Shown here: positions 54,090-63,088 of the stretch, piece by piece
Position numbering within the stretch: the stretch's first letter is position 1
How the letters are laid out: every line of letters begins with the position of its first letter
Source: an uncultured Prevotella sp.
GTDB taxonomy: Bacteria > Bacteroidota > Bacteroidia > Bacteroidales > Bacteroidaceae
Length of the DNA: 63,088 bases
Assembly (NCBI GenBank): GCA_934230685.1
Contig: CAKQFF010000001.1
Span: 1-63,088, forward strand
Direction: 5' to 3'
Notes under the pieces: generated by a model
Seen by the model: the letters and a program-made list of their open reading frames with translations, nothing else
What the model was told of the DNA's origin: nothing
The model's database searches: none
Made by a program: the position numbers and the translations under genes

Positions 54090-55810
54090 TCGGCCATTGC
54101 CTTTGAGTCGGTCTCGGCATCGGTGAACACCTCAAGCAGCATCGGACGGTCGGTGTCGCGCGTAAGCAGGCTCACTACGCCTATCTGCATCTCGTCCATA
54201 TTCTTTGCCGACATATAGCCTATGTCGTTCTGGGTGCAGATGCCTTGGGCTGTGGTGTCGTGGGCTGCGCCTACAAAGGTATCGGCCACCGGACTCTCCT
54301 GCAATCCTGGCAGCTGGCGGAAGATGCCACCTCCACGGTTGTTGAGGAGTATTATGCGCAGATTGCCGTTGATATTGGTGTTCCAAAGGGCATTCTGGTC
54401 GTAGAAGAAGCTAAGGTCGCCTATCACGCAGACCGTAAGGGCTTCGGCAGCAAGCGAGAATCCGGCTGCTGTGGACAATGTGCCTTCAATGCCGTTCACT
54501 CCACGGTTGCACCATACATAATGCTGGGCGTAGATGCAGGCAAGGCGCACGGCAGAGCTGTTGGCGTAATGCACGCAGATGTCGATGTCAAGGTCGGCAA
54601 GCTGCTGCTCGAAATACTTCACCACAGCCATCTGCGAATAGCTTGGCTCATAGCTTTCGGCGTGCTCGGTACAATGGTCGAGCAGACTCTTCCACTTGGC
54701 ATAGAAGGCACGGCGCTCTGGCTCATGCTCCATCACAGCCTCGTTGTCGGCGTAGTCCTCGGGATATTCGTAGAGGTTGCACAGCGAGGCAAGGAGCGTG
54801 TCGATGTCCTCCATTGGGGTTTCCAATATATTCTCAAGGGTCATGGTGGGGTCGTGAAGGTCGAGAGCGTCAGGAGCAATAAGACAGGCAGGCGCCTTCG
54901 ACTCGCGCAACCAGCGGCGCGTTGACTTGCTTACTATCGTGTCGCCTACATATATTATATATGTGGGGAAGAAAGAAGAGGTGTCGAGGTTGGAGGCGGA
55001 AATGCGTCTCACCACCTCGTCGAAGTGCACAGTCTCGTAGGAAGAGCTGGCAAGAGGCTCGACAAACACCACATAATGCTGCGAGAGCGACTGCAGGGTA
55101 GCTGTGGTAATGACGTTCTTTGCCATCTGACCAATGACGATGAGCGGACGGTCGGCATTCAATACCGTCTCCATAAACTCACTCTGCTCGTCGACTATCT
55201 TCACTTGCTCCATAAGGCGGAAGCGGCTGACTTTGGGCAGCTCTTCTACGTCAAAAGTGAAGAGTGGCTCGGATATTGGCACATTAATATGCACAGGAGC
55301 TGGCTGACGGAAGCAGGAGGCATGCAGAGCCTCATTCACAAGCCGGCGGCAAAACCAACGCTCCTCGTCAAGACTTTTGTCGGCTTCAGCCGAAGAAGAA
55401 TGTAGTTCGGGCAAGGATACAGCCTTGCGCACGAAGCGTCCCAAAGCGTCGGGTTGTGGAAGAGTCTGTCCGTCGAGCTGTCCTATCCACTGAACAGGGC
55501 GGTCGGCAGAAACCACAACAAGCGGAATATGCTGATAGTAAGCCTCAGCCACAGCAGGAGCAAGATTAAGAAGGGCTGTGCCCGACGTTACGCACACTAC
55601 CGTAGGACGACCCGTGGCCTGTGCCAAGCCTAAGGCATAGAAACCTGCCGAACGCTCGTCGGTGACTGGATGGCAACGTATCGACCCACACTGGCTCAGA
55701 TTGTGAACAATGGGAGCGTTGCGGCTGCCTGGGCACACGACTGCGTCGCTTACGCCATATTCCATCAGAAGTGACGTGAGGATATTTATATTTTCTTTAT
55801 TCGAGAACAT
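54071..55810 (-). CDS. menD: 2-succinyl-5-enolpyruvyl-6-hydroxy-3-cyclohexene-1-carboxylate synthase
   Basis: ThDP-dependent enzyme that joins isochorismate and 2-oxoglutarate in menaquinone synthesis. The 579-residue protein shows VVCPGSRNAP near the start, TDERSAGFYALGLA with the cofactor-activating Glu region, VCVTSGTALLNL, and a C-terminal GDLSFFYDQNAL ThDP/Mg motif followed by LLNNRGGGIFRQLPG. Third gene of the thioesterase-menF-menD set, 70 bases after menF. The usual menB, menC and menE are not downstream: the next gene is the convergent DUF4435 gene. Confidence 0.95.
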   Translation of the reverse strand: MFSNKENINILTSLLMEYGVSDAVVCPGSRNAPIVHNLSQCGSIRCHPVTDERSAGFYALGLAQATGRPTVVCVTSGTALLNLAPAVAEAYYQHIPLVVVSADRPVQWIGQLDGQTLPQPDALGRFVRKAVSLPELHSSSAEADKSLDEERWFCRRLVNEALHASCFRQPAPVHINVPISEPLFTFDVEELPKVSRFRLMEQVKIVDEQSEFMETVLNADRPLIVIGQMAKNVITTATLQSLSQHYVVFVEPLASSSYETVHFDEVVRRISASNLDTSSFFPTYIIYVGDTIVSKSTRRWLRESKAPACLIAPDALDLHDPTMTLENILETPMEDIDTLLASLCNLYEYPEDYADNEAVMEHEPERRAFYAKWKSLLDHCTEHAESYEPSYSQMAVVKYFEQQLADLDIDICVHYANSSAVRLACIYAQHYVWCNRGVNGIEGTLSTAAGFSLAAEALTVCVIGDLSFFYDQNALWNTNINGNLRIILLNNRGGGIFRQLPGLQESPVADTFVGAAHDTTAQGICTQNDIGYMSAKNMDEMQIGVVSLLTRDTDRPMLLEVFTDAETDSKAMADYLSSL

Positions 55811-55880
55811 TTTTCTTTTTTGTTTTACAGATATGTTTCTTTTTATACAGATATATATAATTGTTTTACTAATTATATTT

Positions 55881-56891
55881 CTATTTTACAAATGTCTTCC
55901 GCATAGTGTTCATTTTAGCCTCAGTCTCGTCCCACTCCGACTGGCATGTGCTGTCCTTCAGGAGTCCGCCTCCGGCATATAGAGTGTAGACATTGCCTAC
56001 ATTCAACTTCATGCAACGCAGAGTGACGAAGAGATTGGTGCAGCCATCGGGGTCGAGCATTCCCGAGAAACCGCTATAATAACTTCGCGGAGCCGACTCA
56101 TTGGCAACAATAAAGTCGCGTGTGGCAGCTTTAGGAATGCCACATACAGCTGGCGTGGGATGAAGAGCATTGAGCAGGTCGCCTATGTGCGAAGTGTCGG
56201 CAAGGTTGAAGCGTATGTCTGAACGCAGATGCACAAGATCGCCGGCACGGGTAGCATAGGGGCCCTCAACGGAGAAGTCGGAGGTGTAGTGCTCTATACA
56301 CTCGGTGATGTAGGTCTCAACATAACGTTGCTCCTGTATGTTCTTTGTGCTCCACGGCGTGTTGTCGTCCTTGCTTTTGGTGCCAGCAAGCGCCATGGTC
56401 GTCATGTTGCCTCGCTCGCCGCTTACAAGAATCTCGGGAGTGGCTATGAGCCATGTGCCGCTGCGCTCGGTTGAGAACAGGGCTATAAACATGCGCGGAT
56501 ACTTGCGGCAAGCACGCGCAAAGAGCGACAAAGCTGGTATTTGCTCCGTGGCCCTAAGATGGGCACTACGCGCAAGCACTATCTTCGAGAATGTGTCATC
56601 GCGCAACTGGGCGTGATAGTTCTCGAAGTCAACTGCATAGCGGCTACGCTCTGCCTCGTAGTCGGCATCCACAAGCCGCGACTCCAACGAGCAGTCACCA
56701 GCAACGTCTACTGGCTCCCATTCTGCTTGCAGCAACAATATAGGGCAGTCGGCCGACGGGACAAACGGGGCTATCACAAAACCGCGCCGCCCGTTGAGTT
56801 CGGCGAGCGACGCTATTTCTTCAGGTTCTGCGGTTATGCGGTTGCGGTAGACCTGCGTTGTGTGCGGTAGACGGAAATAAACAAAACTCAT
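55881..56891 (-). CDS. menF: Isochorismate synthase
   Basis: Converts chorismate to isochorismate for menaquinone synthesis. The 336-residue protein is a chorismate-binding (MenF/EntC/TrpE fold) enzyme, near the short end of the family. Landmarks are FSKIVLARS, the C-terminal HPTPAVCGIPKAATRDFI, YYSGFSGMLDPDG with the metal-binding Glu/Asp region, and YAGGGLLKDSTCQSEWDETE. Placement before menD supports the menaquinone rather than the siderophore role. It lies 24 bases after the thioesterase gene. Confidence 0.92.
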   Translation of the reverse strand: MSFVYFRLPHTTQVYRNRITAEPEEIASLAELNGRRGFVIAPFVPSADCPILLLQAEWEPVDVAGDCSLESRLVDADYEAERSRYAVDFENYHAQLRDDTFSKIVLARSAHLRATEQIPALSLFARACRKYPRMFIALFSTERSGTWLIATPEILVSGERGNMTTMALAGTKSKDDNTPWSTKNIQEQRYVETYITECIEHYTSDFSVEGPYATRAGDLVHLRSDIRFNLADTSHIGDLLNALHPTPAVCGIPKAATRDFIVANESAPRSYYSGFSGMLDPDGCTNLFVTLRCMKLNVGNVYTLYAGGGLLKDSTCQSEWDETEAKMNTMRKTFVK

Positions 56892-56915
56892 AAGTTCACC
56901 TCTCTCTCCCCTTTT

Positions 56916-57329
56916 TTATTTAGGATTGTGCATTACAAAGTTGGTAATCTCAACCGACGAGATAAGCTCGCCTTTCTCGTTGTTTATCTCCACATGCCAC
57001 TGGTGCAGGGTCTTTCCCTTGTGCAGTATGCGGGCTGTGGCCGTAACGGTGTCGCCCTCAAGCACAGCCTTCACATGGCTTCCGCTCACATTTATGCCCA
57101 CACATATCTTGTCGGGACAGAGCGTCATAGAGCCTACTCCTGCAAGATTCTCGGCAAGCGCAAGCGTTGCACCGCCACTCAAGAATCCGAACACCTGGCG
57201 GTTGCGCTCGTCCACCTTCATTCGAGCCTGGCAAGTGTCGGGATCATCTGTCGACAAGAACTCCATGCCGAGAGTCTTTGAAAGCCCGTCCTGCTTCAGT
57301 CTCAACTCTTTTACTCTTTCTATATCCAT
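56916..57329 (-). CDS. Hotdog-fold thioesterase (probable DHNA-CoA thioesterase)
   Basis: A 137-residue PaaI/YdiI-type hotdog protein. FLSGGATLALAENLAGVGS holds the helix with the catalytic acid (E in LAENLAG), followed by GINVSGSHVKAVLEGDTVTA and a final strand pair. Because it leads menF-menD it probably hydrolyses 1,4-dihydroxy-2-naphthoyl-CoA (MenI role), which is inference from context. No clear promoter lies in the 130-base gap to aroB, so co-transcription with aroB is possible. Confidence 0.82.
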   Translation of the reverse strand: MDIERVKELRLKQDGLSKTLGMEFLSTDDPDTCQARMKVDERNRQVFGFLSGGATLALAENLAGVGSMTLCPDKICVGINVSGSHVKAVLEGDTVTATARILHKGKTLHQWHVEINNEKGELISSVEITNFVMHNPK

Positions 57330-57459
57330 ATTTTTATCAGTCTATTTTTTAACGTTCATCTATAAGTTTCTTCATCAGTTAAACTCATAGTACAATCCCT
57401 TCTTTTTCTACATTCTTATAAAATGGCGTTATTGTAAGTGGGAAGGTTACATTGTCATT

Positions 57460-58509
57460 TTATCCTTCCCTCAAGAAATCCATAGCCTCCTCTATTTCCT
57501 CTTTTGTTGCTGTCTGATTGATGCGGATGTCACCAATGCCGCCAAGCAAAGTGAAATTGATAGTGCCAGCCGTATTCTTCTTGTCGTGACGCATAAGCTC
57601 AAGAAGTTCAGGATAGTCGTCGCATGTGAATGGTAAGCGTCCGTAGTTGTCGATGATGAACCGCACGGTTTGACGCATTTTGTCGGTTGGGAATCCTGCC
57701 TTGCAAGCACTCATATACAACTCGCACACCAAACCATAAGCCACAGCATATCCGTGAAGAACAGCACGGTCGTGCTTCATTGCAAACGACTCGAAGGCGT
57801 GACCAATGGTATGACCAAGGTTCAGAGCCTTGCGGATGCCATGCTCATGAGGGTCTTCCTCCACAACACGCTCCTTCACCTTTATCGACTCTGCCACCAT
57901 GCGCTGCAACTGTGCGAGGTTGGGCAGGTCAAGGTCGAAGCCTACAAGCTCTGCCCAATGGTTCTCGTTGGATATGAGTCCGTGCTTAAGCATTTCGGCG
58001 TAGCCAGAGCAGATGTTCTCGTGGTCGAGCGTATCGAGGAACGAGGTGTTGATTATCACGAAACGGCTGTCCGAGAAAACGCCTATCTCATTCTTTAGTC
58101 CACAGAAGTTAATGCCCGTCTTTCCTCCAACCGATGCGTCGACCATGGCGAGCAACGTTGTGGGAATATTAATGAAGTCGATGCCACGCTTGAATGTGGA
58201 GGCTGCAAATCCTCCAAGGTCGGTAACCATCCCGCCTCCAAGGTTAATCATAAGCGAGTGGCGTGTGGCTCCTCCCTGGCTCAGGGCTGTCCACACTTCG
58301 GCAAGAGTATCAAGGGTCTTGTGTGTGTCGGTGGGGCGTATCACTATCGGCTGAGCACCTTTCAGGCACAAGAAACTCTGCATCTTAGGCATACATTTCT
58401 CGTGAGTGGTCTCGTCGGTAAGGATGAATATGCGGTCGTGCTCACATTCTGAAATGGCGTTCACGAGGTCGCGCTCCAGGTTTTCTGATATTATAACTTT
58501 CTGTTTCAT
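57460..58509 (-). CDS. aroB: 3-dehydroquinate synthase
   Basis: Second step of the shikimate route, DAHP to 3-dehydroquinate, needing NAD and a divalent metal. The 349-residue protein has the NAD-binding region GGGMVTDLGGFAASTFKRGI, then IPTTLLAMVDASVGGKTGIN, and the metal-ligand segments around SGYAEMLKHGLI (Glu) and NLGHTIGHAFE (His). A TACATTTG -7 box on the minus strand lies at 58542-58549. It sits upstream of the menaquinone genes, which consume chorismate. Confidence 0.95.
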   Translation of the reverse strand: MKQKVIISENLERDLVNAISECEHDRIFILTDETTHEKCMPKMQSFLCLKGAQPIVIRPTDTHKTLDTLAEVWTALSQGGATRHSLMINLGGGMVTDLGGFAASTFKRGIDFINIPTTLLAMVDASVGGKTGINFCGLKNEIGVFSDSRFVIINTSFLDTLDHENICSGYAEMLKHGLISNENHWAELVGFDLDLPNLAQLQRMVAESIKVKERVVEEDPHEHGIRKALNLGHTIGHAFESFAMKHDRAVLHGYAVAYGLVCELYMSACKAGFPTDKMRQTVRFIIDNYGRLPFTCDDYPELLELMRHDKKNTAGTINFTLLGGIGDIRINQTATKEEIEEAMDFLREG

Positions 58510-58590
58510 AATGACTCTTTTCTTTTAAAGGTTCATATATGCAAATGTAGTTATTTTTTTAGAGAAACCGAAATCTTTGACACAAAATAA

Positions 58591-58630
58591 AAAGCCGCAG
58601 CAATCATTATTGACAGATTGCTGCGGCTTT
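58591..58630 (-). terminator. Rho-independent terminator behind glmM
   Basis: A perfect 15-bp stem (AAAGCCGCAGCAATC at 58591-58605 with its complement at 58616-58630) has a 10-base loop and A/T flanks on both sides. On the minus strand it is followed by TTATTTTG. Confidence 0.85.
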
Positions 58631-58684
58631 ATTATTTCAATTCTTTAAATTTGCGGATTTTTCAAATTCCGAAACATGCGGATA

Positions 58685-60070
58685 TTACTGCATGTCGTAA
58701 ACCACCTGCATGAGCTTCTTGCCCAAAGCGTCGGCCTCCTCCATAGTGGCAGCCTCACTGTAGACGCGGATAATCGGCTCGGTGTTTGACTTGCGCAAGT
58801 GTACCCACTTGTCGGGGAAGTCAATCTTAACACCGTCGATATCGGTAATCTTCTCGCTTGCGAACATATCCTTCACCTTGGCAAGGATAGCGTCGATGTC
58901 GGTAGAAGGTGTGAGGTCGATGCGGTTCTTGGCTATCTGATAGCTTGGGAATGTGGCGCGAAGCTCGCTTGCTGTGCACTTCTTGTGAGCAAGTGAAGAG
59001 AGGAAGAGGGCGATACCTACGAGGGCGTCGCGTCCGTAGTGGCTCTCAGGATAGATGACACCACCGTTGCCCTCGCCGCCAATAACGGCACCAACGGCCT
59101 TCATCTTGGTAGTTACGTTCACCTCGCCTACTGCCGCAGCCTCGTACTTGCCGCCGTGCTTCTCTGTCACGTCGCGAAGGGCGCGTGTAGAAGAGAGGTT
59201 GCTCACAGTGTTGCCCGGAGTGTGAGAGAGCACATAGTCGGCTACGCTAACGAGAGTGTACTCCTCGCCGAACATCTTTCCGTTCTCGCAGATAAAAGCA
59301 AGACGGTCAACGTCTGGGTCGACAACGATTCCAAGATCGTACTTGCCGCTCTTCATCTCGTCCATGATGCCCTGGAGGTTCTTTTCCAATGGCTCTGGGT
59401 TGTGGGCGAAGTCGCCGTTGGCTGTGCTGTTGAGGATGGTGAACTCCACGCCGAGAGCCTTGAGAAGGTCGGGCAGGATGATGCCACCTACGCTGTTGAT
59501 AGCGTCTACGCACACCTTGAAGTGGGCGTTGCGGATAGCCTCAACATCAGCGAGCTTAAGGTCGAGCACGCTCTGGATGTGGCGCGCGTTCATAGAATCG
59601 TCGCGTGTATAGTGACCGAGATTGTCGACATCAGCATAGTCGAAGTCTTCCTTCTCGGCAATTTCAAGCACCTCGTTGCCATTCTCCTTTGTAAGGAACT
59701 CGCCCTCAGCGTTGAGCAACTTAAGAGCGTTCCACTGGCGTGGGTTATGGCTTGCGGTGATGATGATGCCTCCAAGGGCACCAGTCCAGCGTACAGCAAG
59801 CTCGGTTGTAGGTGTAGTAGCGAGGTCGATGTCGATTACGTCGAGTCCCATGCCCATGAGTGTGCCGCAAACGATGTTGCGCACCATGTCGCCAGAGATA
59901 CGTGCGTCGCGACCTACAACAATCTTGCCGCGACCCTCAGTCTTGGCGTTACGCTTCATGAATGTAGCGTAGGCTGTTGTGAACTTAACGATGTCGAGCG
60001 GATTGAGAGTGTCGCCCGTGTGTCCGCCGATAGTACCGCGGATGCCTGAAATTGATTTAATCAAAGTCAT
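58685..60070 (-). CDS. glmM: Phosphoglucosamine mutase / phosphohexomutase
   Basis: Interconverts glucosamine-6- and glucosamine-1-phosphate for UDP-GlcNAc, or acts on the mannose equivalents. The 461-residue alpha-D-phosphohexomutase starts SISGIRGTIGG. The phosphoserine is S107 in ITASHNP, the metal loop is DPDVDRLAF, the sugar-specificity loop is GGEGNGGVIYPE, and the phosphate-binding loop is RKSNTEPIIRVYSE. The GIRGTIGG start and SNTEP loop fit GlmM or the archaeal-type enzyme better than classical ManB, so the symbol is probable rather than certain. It is third in a leftward set with the DHH phosphoesterase and DUF4827 genes. Confidence 0.85.
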   Translation of the reverse strand: MTLIKSISGIRGTIGGHTGDTLNPLDIVKFTTAYATFMKRNAKTEGRGKIVVGRDARISGDMVRNIVCGTLMGMGLDVIDIDLATTPTTELAVRWTGALGGIIITASHNPRQWNALKLLNAEGEFLTKENGNEVLEIAEKEDFDYADVDNLGHYTRDDSMNARHIQSVLDLKLADVEAIRNAHFKVCVDAINSVGGIILPDLLKALGVEFTILNSTANGDFAHNPEPLEKNLQGIMDEMKSGKYDLGIVVDPDVDRLAFICENGKMFGEEYTLVSVADYVLSHTPGNTVSNLSSTRALRDVTEKHGGKYEAAAVGEVNVTTKMKAVGAVIGGEGNGGVIYPESHYGRDALVGIALFLSSLAHKKCTASELRATFPSYQIAKNRIDLTPSTDIDAILAKVKDMFASEKITDIDGVKIDFPDKWVHLRKSNTEPIIRVYSEAATMEEADALGKKLMQVVYDMQ

Positions 60071-60147
60071 AACAATAATGTTTTTGAGTTTTAAATAGAT
60101 TGACTTTTAATAATGTTTTTAGTATATCGCTTTATCAGCGCGCGACG

Positions 60148-60789
60148 TTAGCGTCCACGTTGATATGTGATCTCATAGAGACAAGGATACACGCTCTGCA
60201 CAGCGTTGCTCTGTCCTGCCGAGTGGGGCACGATAAGGCGCACCTTAGCAAGTTCAGCGTCGCTGCTTGTGTAGCGTCCAAGGTTGATATAGCTGAGCGG
60301 CACGAGCCAACCTGAGGGCACAGCCGTAGAGCCATAGTTGATATACATCACGCAGAAGTTCTTGTCGAACACACCGGTGAATGTGCCTGAAGTGTTCTTT
60401 ACGGTCATCTTGTCGTAGCACCATGAATACTGATAGATGTTGGTGCTCTGCAATGTCGAGTCGGATTGCAAGAGATTGTACTCGTTGAAACGGCACAACA
60501 CGTCGGCTGTCTCGCCGTCCTGCAACTTCTCGCCACTTCCCTTGCGCTGAATCTGCATATACACACCATCGCTCTCGAAGAGCACAAACTCATTCTTTGT
60601 GGTGTCGGTGGTGCAGTCCTGTGCCTTAAACTGGTCCTCGCTTATTACCTTTATATTATGGTTGGCGATGTAGCGGTTTATGGCCGCACGTTCCTTCTTC
60701 TTCTGGTCGGCGTAGGTCTCGGAGTCGCTGCATGATGCGATTGCAAGCACAGCGAACAGAGCGCAAATCAGTAATTTAAATGTCTTCAT
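60148..60789 (-). CDS. DUF4827 lipoprotein (FKBP-like)
   Basis: A 213-residue lipoprotein with lipobox AIASC (Cys at residue 20). It has the Bacteroidales DUF4827 layout: a charged segment with KKKERAAINRYIANHNIKVI, then a domain starting YMQIQRKGSGEKLQDGETAD that recalls FKBP-type isomerases. Function is unproven; a periplasmic folding or envelope role is only a guess. TACTTTTG on the minus strand (60829-60836) is a possible -7 box. It is flanked by the DHH phosphoesterase and glmM genes. Confidence 0.8.
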   Translation of the reverse strand: MKTFKLLICALFAVLAIASCSDSETYADQKKKERAAINRYIANHNIKVISEDQFKAQDCTTDTTKNEFVLFESDGVYMQIQRKGSGEKLQDGETADVLCRFNEYNLLQSDSTLQSTNIYQYSWCYDKMTVKNTSGTFTGVFDKNFCVMYINYGSTAVPSGWLVPLSYINLGRYTSSDAELAKVRLIVPHSAGQSNAVQSVYPCLYEITYQRGR

Positions 60790-60919
60790 CTGTATTCTTT
60801 TGTTCTGTTTATTTATCGTTTGCAGTTACAAAAGTAATATTTTTATATTTAATATATATATAATGTGGCGTTGAAGTTGAGATATTTAACTTTTTTTCTT
60901 GCACCACAAGCCTGTTGCT

Positions 60920-61966
60920 TTATTTTGTAAGCAAATCCTCATATTGGGCTAACGCGCGTCTCACTACACGTTCTGCCTCGGCAAGCGAGCATTGCAGTCG
61001 GCCTCCACTGGCGTTAAGATGACCTCCACCATTGAAGAACTCAGCTGCCATCTTGTTACATGGGAAATCATCCACCGAGCGAAGCGACAACCAAATCAAA
61101 TTGTCACGGCGGTCGTCCTCGCGCAATGATATAGACAGGCGCATTCCCTTTATCTTCAACGGTTCGTTGACAAGTCCTTCGGCATCGCCCTTAATGAAGT
61201 GGAAGTCGCGCATATCGCGGCGCGAGATGGTGAAATAGGAGGCATGAAGGTCGTTGAACACATTGAGCTTCTGGCTCATGAGATATCCGCGCAGACGTAT
61301 TGCCCACGGACTGAAGTTGTGGAACACGTTGCGATAGATTTTGTCCTTGTCTATACCTTTGGTGAGCAACTGGCTTACGATAAAGAACACCTCTGGCTGG
61401 TTGCTGTTAAATGTGAATCCGCCTGTGTCGGTCATCATACCGCAATAAACGCAGGCTGCACACTTGCGCGACATTTCATCGAATCCGCCCATCTGCCAGA
61501 TGATGCGGAACACAAGTTCGGATGTGCTTGAGATATGCGGGAAGGAGACTGTAAGCACGGTATCCATGCGTGGGTCAAGATGATGGTCAATCATTATCTT
61601 GCTGGCAGGCGACTGCTCAAGTGCATCGCACATCTCATCCACACGGTCGGTACCGTTGAAGTCGAGACAGAATATTAGCTCGGCTTCCTTGAACAATGCG
61701 TCTGCCTTGTCGGCGGCATGCTTGTCGTAGCGTATGATGCGTTCGGAGCCTGGCAACCACTGAAGGAAGTCGGGATAGGCGTCGGGCACTATTATTTCTG
61801 GTTCCTTACCTTGCGTGCGCAAATATTCAGCCCATGCGAGCGACGAACCTAATGCATCGCCGTCGGGCGACTTATGACAACAGATAACAATTCGGTTGGC
61901 GTTGATGATGTTTTCTCTTAGCGTGGCAATTTCTGCCTCGGTCAACAGTTCTATATTCATATTCAT
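60920..61966 (-). CDS. DHH-family phosphoesterase (NrnA-type oligoribonuclease/pAp phosphatase)
   Basis: Degrades 2-5-base RNA fragments and/or dephosphorylates 3'-phosphoadenosine-5'-phosphate. The 348-residue protein has a DHH domain with H31, D35 and D37 in CCHKSPDGDALGSS, FCLDFNGTD, and the name motif IDHHLD. The DHHA1 substrate domain ends in the GGGHLNASGG motif. TAACTTTG (62026-62019, minus strand) with a GTTG 20 bases upstream is a likely promoter. It is the first gene of the leftward set with DUF4827 and glmM. Confidence 0.9.
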   Translation of the reverse strand: MNMNIELLTEAEIATLRENIINANRIVICCHKSPDGDALGSSLAWAEYLRTQGKEPEIIVPDAYPDFLQWLPGSERIIRYDKHAADKADALFKEAELIFCLDFNGTDRVDEMCDALEQSPASKIMIDHHLDPRMDTVLTVSFPHISSTSELVFRIIWQMGGFDEMSRKCAACVYCGMMTDTGGFTFNSNQPEVFFIVSQLLTKGIDKDKIYRNVFHNFSPWAIRLRGYLMSQKLNVFNDLHASYFTISRRDMRDFHFIKGDAEGLVNEPLKIKGMRLSISLREDDRRDNLIWLSLRSVDDFPCNKMAAEFFNGGGHLNASGGRLQCSLAEAERVVRRALAQYEDLLTK

Positions 61967-62054
61967 TATTAATGTTCAATCGGGTTGGTTACAGATATCT
62001 TTTCTACGATTGAAAGTGCAAAGTTACAAATAATGTATTATCCGAGCAACTTTT

Positions 62055-62086
62055 TTTGATTTTTGCAACTTTTTTTTATAGCTTTG
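62055..62086 (+). promoter_or_regulatory. Predicted promoter of the GIN-domain gene
   Basis: TTTG (62055-62058), 20 bases, TAGCTTTG (62079-62086) matches both Bacteroidetes elements, about 41 bases before the ATG at 62128. Confidence 0.7.
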
Positions 62087-62127
62087 CGTCATAATAATAA
62101 AACCAAAACAATATAACACATAAAATT

Positions 62128-62964
62128 ATGAAGAACATTGGCAAATTTATCATCACAGCACTTGTTGCTTTAACCTGTGGTGGAGTGTGCATGGCTTGTT
62201 ATTCGAGCAAGGAACTCAAGGAGTCGAAGAAGAATGTTTCCGTGATACGCAACATGGGATATTTCTCGCAGATACAGATTAACGGCTCTGCCGACATACA
62301 ATTCATACAGGGCAGCAATGCCAGAACTCCTATACGAATTGTTGGCTCAAAGAGCCTCGTAGACAATGTAGTGTTGGAGCGCAATGGCGACGTTCTTGTT
62401 GTCAAGAACAAGCCAAATTCGGGAAAATTCTTCTACACGGAAAGCGACAACCTCACTATCTACATCACGTCAACCGACCTCACAGGCGTGAACATCAATG
62501 GCTCGGGCACGTTCACAGCCAAGAGCGATATTGACACCGACAACCTGAATGTGCTGATTAAAGGTTCGGGCGATGCCTTCTTCCGCAATATTCTGTGCGA
62601 CAAGGTGGCTTTTGAGACCCGCGGCTCTGGCGACATCAAAGCCCTAAGCATTGACACTCGCTCGGCTAAGATAGACGTTTACGGTTCGGGAGACATCGAC
62701 GTTAAAACGATTAAGGCTGACAACACCGACATGCAGGTGCGCGGTTCGGGCGACATCGACGCTGTGCTGAAAAATGTAGGAACTACTAATATCGCCACTT
62801 ACGGCTCGGGCGACATCGACGTAAGATTCATCGACTGTGGCTCTGCCAGCGCCTCGACAGTAGGTTCGGGCGATATTGAACTTAAAGGTTCTCTCGGTTC
62901 TTTTAAGCAGAGCATCAAGGGTTCTGGCGAAATAGACACCAAGGAACTGGTGGTAGGTCGTTGA
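62128..62964 (+). CDS. Head GIN-domain (DUF2807) secreted beta-solenoid protein
   Basis: A 278-residue envelope protein with an N-terminal signal (about 1-24); a Cys at the end of this region (CMAC) could make it a lipoprotein. From residue about 45 it consists of about nine rungs centred on GSGDI (IKGSGDA, TRGSGDI, YGSGDI, VRGSGDI and so on), typical of the DUF2807 'putative auto-transporter adhesin, head GIN domain'. The fold is a right-handed beta-solenoid. An adhesion or envelope-sensing role is possible, but function is unknown. The last 124 bases of the window behind it show no recognisable feature. Confidence 0.88.
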   Translation: MKNIGKFIITALVALTCGGVCMACYSSKELKESKKNVSVIRNMGYFSQIQINGSADIQFIQGSNARTPIRIVGSKSLVDNVVLERNGDVLVVKNKPNSGKFFYTESDNLTIYITSTDLTGVNINGSGTFTAKSDIDTDNLNVLIKGSGDAFFRNILCDKVAFETRGSGDIKALSIDTRSAKIDVYGSGDIDVKTIKADNTDMQVRGSGDIDAVLKNVGTTNIATYGSGDIDVRFIDCGSASASTVGSGDIELKGSLGSFKQSIKGSGEIDTKELVVGR

Positions 62965-63088
62965 AACATACGGCTATAAATCTACAAAATATTAAATTAC
63001 AAATTAAAACTTCACCTTAAATTAGCAGACTTGTAATTTTACAAGAAAGCAAGTCATTGGATAACAATAAATTACCCAATGCTTGCAT

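Noticed and set aside
59039..60049. 336-codon open frame on the plus strand
   Set aside because: Antisense to the phosphohexomutase gene, with no recognisable features.

Overview
The window reads as chromosomal DNA of a Bacteroidales bacterium, most likely a Prevotella/Segatella-type member of the Prevotellaceae. Evidence: many genes start 10-60 bases behind a Bacteroidetes-type promoter (TTTG, 19-21 bases, TAnnTTTG); a SusC/SusD polysaccharide-utilization locus (PUL) is run by a hybrid two-component sensor; several secreted proteins end in type IX-like C-terminal tails; and DUF4827, the head GIN-domain protein and the tandem acyl-CoA ligases are typical of the group. The species call is inference.

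Layout. 1-8.9 kb: the 3' end of an AraC regulator, a coenzyme-B12-dependent ribonucleotide reductase (nrdJ), folB, a periplasmic cell-wall amidase with an MCE (MlaD-like) protein, dnaA, a small secreted His/Cys-rich protein and pgpA. 9.0-15.7 kb: a Ser-type sulfatase and a TolC-HlyD-MFS export operon with a divergent AraC regulator, followed by the headless remains of a Fic gene. 16.3-35.5 kb: a PUL arranged around one divergent intergenic region. Leftward lie an unclassified alpha/alpha-toroid protein, the hybrid sensor and a mutarotase-GH43 fusion. Rightward lie an ELWxxDGT-repeat protein, SusC, SusD, a surface lipoprotein, a sialidase-fold (GH93-like) enzyme with a CBM9-like domain, and an esterase. 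The enzyme set points to an arabinose-containing glycan such as arabinan (inference). 35.6-42.7 kb: a 5'-truncated ATPase/nuclease pseudogene, a cyclophilin, an esterase, a GH20 hexosaminidase and a CPA2 cation/proton antiporter. 43-52 kb: two tandem acyl-CoA ligases, a LolC/E-type permease, a PLP aminotransferase, a CCA-adding-type enzyme and a DMT transporter. 52.2-54.1 kb: an ABC-type ATPase plus a DUF4435 TOPRIM protein, an arrangement like the PARIS (AriA/AriB) anti-phage system. 54.1-63 kb: menD, menF, a hotdog thioesterase and aroB (chorismate/menaquinone), then glmM, a DUF4827 lipoprotein, an NrnA-type DHH phosphoesterase and a GIN-domain adhesin-like protein.

Two things stand out. 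The ATPase/DUF4435 pair is the best candidate for an uncharacterised system. In addition, six intergenic regions carry short arrays of three or more imperfect copies of a unit at about 20-25-base steps. The unit sequence differs in each region, copies are often inverted, and the shared architecture is not explained by any gene feature. No tRNA, rRNA, CRISPR, complete insertion sequence or riboswitch was recognised.
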